In this document: piece by piece, positions 53,560-56,230 of the stretch
Layout of the letters: each line of letters starts with the position of its first letter
Numbering within the stretch: the stretch's first letter is position 1
DNA from: Rhizopus sp. PT2906
Taxonomy: Eukaryota > Mucoromycota > Mucoromycetes > Mucorales > Rhizopodaceae
DNA: 56,230 nt
Direction: 5' to 3'
NCBI GenBank assembly: GCA_025529335.1
Contig: JAMYHX010000274.1
Span: forward strand, 1-56,230
Made by a program: the position numbers and the translations under genes
The notes under the pieces: generated by a model
Databases searched by the model: none
What the model saw: the letters and a program-made list of their open reading frames with translations, nothing else
What the model was told of the DNA's origin: nothing

Positions 53560-54724
53560 CAGCTCGTGTGTCTCTCTGAAGCGATGCTGGTCTTGACTGA
53601 ATGTTAAAATTAGAAGAAATATAATTTGTCAATATTGAACGGATATTTCTTGCTGTATTCACGTCTTGATTCCAGATCTATTCGAGTATTATTATTTGGA
53701 GTTCTTGAATAGATAAAAATAATTTTACTCTGACTGCATCACCAACTGAGCAGTAGTGACATACTTTCAATAAGAAGATGTTGATTCTTCTTTCTATATT
53801 TACTGCTTGTTAATACTCAATCACTCTAAGCGCTCTTATCAAGTACCTGGATTTCTGCGCTCAACGCATTCGCTGCTCTTGCATAATACTTTTTTGTCAG
53901 ATCCTAAACAGTTTAACCTACTTTTTCTTTCTTTGAGCAGCGTCCTCTTTCTCTTTCTTTGTAAACAGTGTATATTAGTCATTCTTACAACATTAGATAA
54001 ATATAAAAGCATACCTGTAATTACAGATCAACGCGTTTTCTGGCTCATAAATCTTCTGAAGTTCACCATGGCAGCTATTACACACTATGCTCGTTCTGTA
54101 TTCATCTATTTTAATGACTAAACATTTCTTTGAAAGTGTCATTTGGATCCCCTTGAAGATCAATAAGTTAGCTATTCAAATTCAGTAATAACCACACAAC
54201 ATTAACAATTACCTTCACCAGGATTGGAGCTCTTAACTTCATCGTCGCAGAAATAGATGCATCCCCATATGCAACTACACATAGTCTGTCTTCTTCAGCT
54301 ACTGACAGATACTCCTTTCTTTTTTCTTTTTTTTTTTTTTCTTCCTTTTCTTCTTGTTTGTCTTATGAGCCAGCATAGACGGAGTTGGTTTTCTTTCATC
54401 TAGTTTACTGATTATCATGTCGGTAACATTGTTCAGGGCTATTCGCTTATTCGAATACATATATCATCGATTTTCTCGTTGTCTATAACATTTATTAAAG
54501 TTGAATATCCTACAAAAATTAGCGTATCAGCATGTTTATAGTTAATGAGCAGCTATAGTGTCACTTACTTTGTATGCATGGCTGCTAAAACGCCAACATA
54601 CTGTAAAAATAAAAAGGGGCAACACACTTTAGGCGAGGGAATCAAGTCGTAATAGACTTGTATTCCTGTTTGAACTCTGGATTTAAGTTCATTTTGGATA
54701 ACCCGTTTGAAGCCGCATTGTTCT
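53546..54724 (-). pseudogene. Fanzor (eukaryotic TnpB-like) RNA-guided nuclease, degenerate copy with readable RuvC triad
   Basis: Minus-strand exons joined at GT..AG introns. Exon 54724-54569 reads EQCGFKRVIQNELKSRVQTG .. YVGVLAAMHTK. Exon 54509-54213, in phase with it, reads IFNFNKCYRQRENR, a TGA stop (54466-54464), then ISKLDERKPTPSMLAHK, a Lys-rich run and YLSVAEEDRLCVVAYGDAS with the RuvC-I Asp. Exon 54151-54015 reads KKCLVIKIDEYRTS with the RuvC-II Glu, then VCNSCHG. A further piece gives LCKSSEC, the second Cys pair of the zinc ribbon. The last exon, 53677-53546, reads IWNQDVNTARNIRSILTNYI with the RuvC-III Asp, then SRPASLQRDTRAVQDL and the stop. Between the two parts of the second exon the frame shifts in a 14-A run (54340-54327): one more A would restore it. 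The N-terminal part upstream of 54724 was not found. The order YGDxS, DEYRTS..C..C, C-x4-C, WN.DVN.A is that of Fanzor proteins. Confidence 0.82.
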
Positions 54725-55734
54725 CTGTATAAAGAAATTTGGTCAATGATTCATCTTTATTCAACATCAGCTTTACTTGTAGTTTGTGTAAATAATGACA
54801 AATTAATACAAAATATCATACTTTTTCTAATTCCATGTATAGTTTTTGTTTAAGAAGAAAAAAGTCAAGTACTTATAAAAACGAGCATTCAGGTTAGTGT
54901 AACTGCCTGTTGTGTTTTGGAAACATGTTTTACTGAACTGTTCGATTAGTCAACTATGTGAAAAGAATATCAATCCTCAAGAGAAATACAGTCTCGATTG
55001 TACACTAAAGGTCATACCACAACCATTCTTTCTTTAGGTACGGCCACTGGATAAAAGCAACAACAGCAAGCTGAACAGATATTCACTAGGAGTATTCTAT
55101 AGAAGGGTTTTTATTATTTTTAATACAGTCAATAAAGATGTTTGGAATAATGGAAATATGTAGGGTAAAAATAAGAAAAAGACAGAAGTACTGTTAGAAC
55201 TATGTATATTGTTTTGATAGAAAAGATATAACAAGAATATGATATGCTTTATTGATATGAAAAATCTTCTATTTATACTTTTTCTTCAAGGGATAAAACT
55301 AGTTATCCTGGAACAATTAATAATCCTTATTCATAGGTAGTAATAACGATTAATTCACCTAAAATATCTTCTTGTCTGTTCCTGATTTTATTGGATCAGA
55401 TACAGTCATTTCAAAAAGTAAAGTCGTGGTTTTTGAGTTTGATATCATGCATGTCGTATTCGAACATAATTCACGCTTATTGAAACTAAGGAAATTACCC
55501 TTAATTAACATTTACTAGTACATAACATCATTTCTTGATTTAGATGTCACAGTAGTAAAAACTAGAGAACCCCTTAATTAGGCTACTCTAACCCAGAACA
55601 ACTGTTAGATCCACGTCAACTATAATCCCACAGTAAACTTAAATAAGAACCACTATTTATCAATAGAAGGATTAATTCAGTCTTACTGTGTCTTTTTGTC
55701 TCTGATTACTTTTTTATATTATCACACTTGTACT
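54725..55734. other. Spacer between the Fanzor relic and the MULE fragment
   Basis: A 1-kb AT-rich stretch without an intact gene. The Fanzor N-terminal exons would be expected at its left end, but frames there carry stops. A 275-bp block at 55192-55466 begins TGTTAGAAC and ends TTCGAACA, an inverted-end pattern like a solo LTR (see next entry). Confidence 0.45.
55192..55466. repeat. Possible solo LTR-like block
   Basis: The ends TGTTAGAA and TTCGAACA are inverted repeats (7 of 8), start with TG and end with CA, and enclose AT-rich DNA of LTR-like length. No target-site duplication was found at these borders and no retrotransposon protein lies nearby, so this stays tentative. Confidence 0.2.
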
Positions 55735-56230
55735 CGGCTCTGCAGAGGATCTTCAGTACCTTCCTCTGTCTTCAGATGTCAAAGAAGCTATCCTTCAGCG
55801 ACTACAAGAAGGATATAACACAAGAAGCGTAAGTTTTGCTATACATAGAGCACTTCGCTCTCACAACGAAGCTGCAGCATGCATTCTCCACCGGGATAAC
55901 CTTATTCACAGTGAAGATGTGTACAACGTTTTCAGAAAGGTATTTGAAAGAGTTTTCAAGAGGCATGACGATCAGAAAGCATCTGTCAAACTCTGGTTGA
56001 ACGGCTTGGAAACAAGGAATTATAATGTGTACATTGACAATGACGATGACAGTTCATTCACCTTTGGATCCTGCTCAGCTTGACAAGCATCCCTTTTAAC
56101 CGAAACAAAGGATTTTTCTTTGGATGCAACGCATAATACGACTGCATTTAAAGATGATCTGTTGTATGCTTTGGTGATCAGACATGCAGAAACTGGAACT
56201 GGCTCTCCTATTGCTTTCTTCTTCACTACT
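55735..56230 (+). pseudogene. MULE-type transposase fragment with nonsense codon, cut by right window edge
   Basis: An open plus-strand stretch: LQYLPLSSDVKEAILQRLQE, then GYNTRSVSFAIHRALRSHNE, then LIHSEDVYNVFRKVFERVFK and KASVKLWLNGLETRNYNVYI, reaching SFTFGSCSA. There a TGA (56081-56083) stands where MULE transposases usually have Trp (S-x-W-Q). The frame then goes on QASLLTETKDFSLDATHNTT .. LLYALVIRHAETGTGSPIAF. LDATHNT carries the first Asp of the DDE/D triad of Mutator-like transposases, and the helical region before it is the usual N-terminal part. The rest of the catalytic domain lies beyond the window. It is transcribed away from the Fanzor relic 1 kb to its left. Confidence 0.75.

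Noticed and set aside
53807..54121. 104-codon plus-strand frame
   Set aside because: It lies opposite the Fanzor exons, which have clear motifs on the minus strand.
1..56230. tRNA or rRNA genes
   Set aside because: I scanned for the TTCRANNY-type T-arm with a matching A box and for conserved rRNA blocks by eye and found none; a covariance-model search would be needed to exclude a degenerate tRNA.

Overview
The window looks like nuclear DNA of an early-diverging filamentous fungus, most likely Mucoromycota (Mucorales-type). It is AT-rich, genes are close together on both strands, introns are short (about 45-80 nt, GT..AG), coding exons often end at GTAAGT-type donors, and the proteins are eukaryotic and fungal (septin Cdc10, Snx4, Rok1, Aim25-type scramblase, Ubx5-type UBX protein, GPI-anchored wall proteins). 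The order is inference from protein style and the mobile-element repertoire; no species is claimed.

Layout. 1-0.2 kb: the 3' end of a Fanzor (eukaryotic TnpB-like) nuclease gene with a stem-loop directly after its stop codon. 0.3-14.6 kb: housekeeping genes (acyl-CoA oxidase, UBA/UAS/UIM/UBX protein, His-rich PB1-like protein, mitochondrial Met-tRNA synthetase, RasGEF, YEATS2-like chromatin reader). 14.6-17.2 kb: long gene-poor stretch with a decayed helix-turn-helix transposase fragment. 17.2-24.2 kb: Kelch-BTB protein (Ral2/LZTR1 style), tRNA deaminase subunit ADAT3/Tad3, lipoate-protein ligase, a 58-aa tyrosine-rich small protein behind a clear TATA box, and UMP/CMP kinase. 24.2-29.6 kb: an unresolved decayed gene, a membrane-anchored RhoGAP, and two neighbouring secreted GPI-type proteins. 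29.7-34.7 kb: mobile-element territory with a broken gene, a dead Helitron (Rep second His replaced by Arg, helicase Walker A missing, frameshift in the last helicase motif) and a candidate Helitron 3' terminus. 35-36.9 kb: zinc-knuckle protein (ZCCHC9) and a chimeric gene in which an IS630/mariner-type DNA-binding region runs in frame into a Fanzor C-terminal tail. 37.2-53.3 kb: a second dense housekeeping block (Snx4, pseudouridine-5'-phosphate glycosidase, phospholipid scramblase, Cns1/TTC4, coiled-coil orphan, Rok1, C2H2 factor, Cdc10, LETM1). 53.5-56.2 kb: a third, longer Fanzor copy broken by one stop codon and a one-base loss in a 14-A run, followed by a MULE-type transposase fragment running off the right edge.

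The point that deserves most attention is the trio of Fanzor relics. Two (left edge and 53.5 kb) share the same C-terminal style (IRSI..YI....SR..SL.R) and both carry a hairpin at the stop codon; the third (36 kb) is of a different subfamily and is fused to a transposase N-terminus. In the 53.5 kb copy the three RuvC acidic residues and a four-cysteine ribbon are still legible. Each lies in or beside a different type of DNA transposon relic, as expected for a nuclease that travels with transposons.

Among the ordinary genes there is one loose theme of small-GTPase control: a RasGEF, a Kelch-BTB protein of the Ral2/LZTR1 style and a RhoGAP lie within 18 kb. This may be coincidence.
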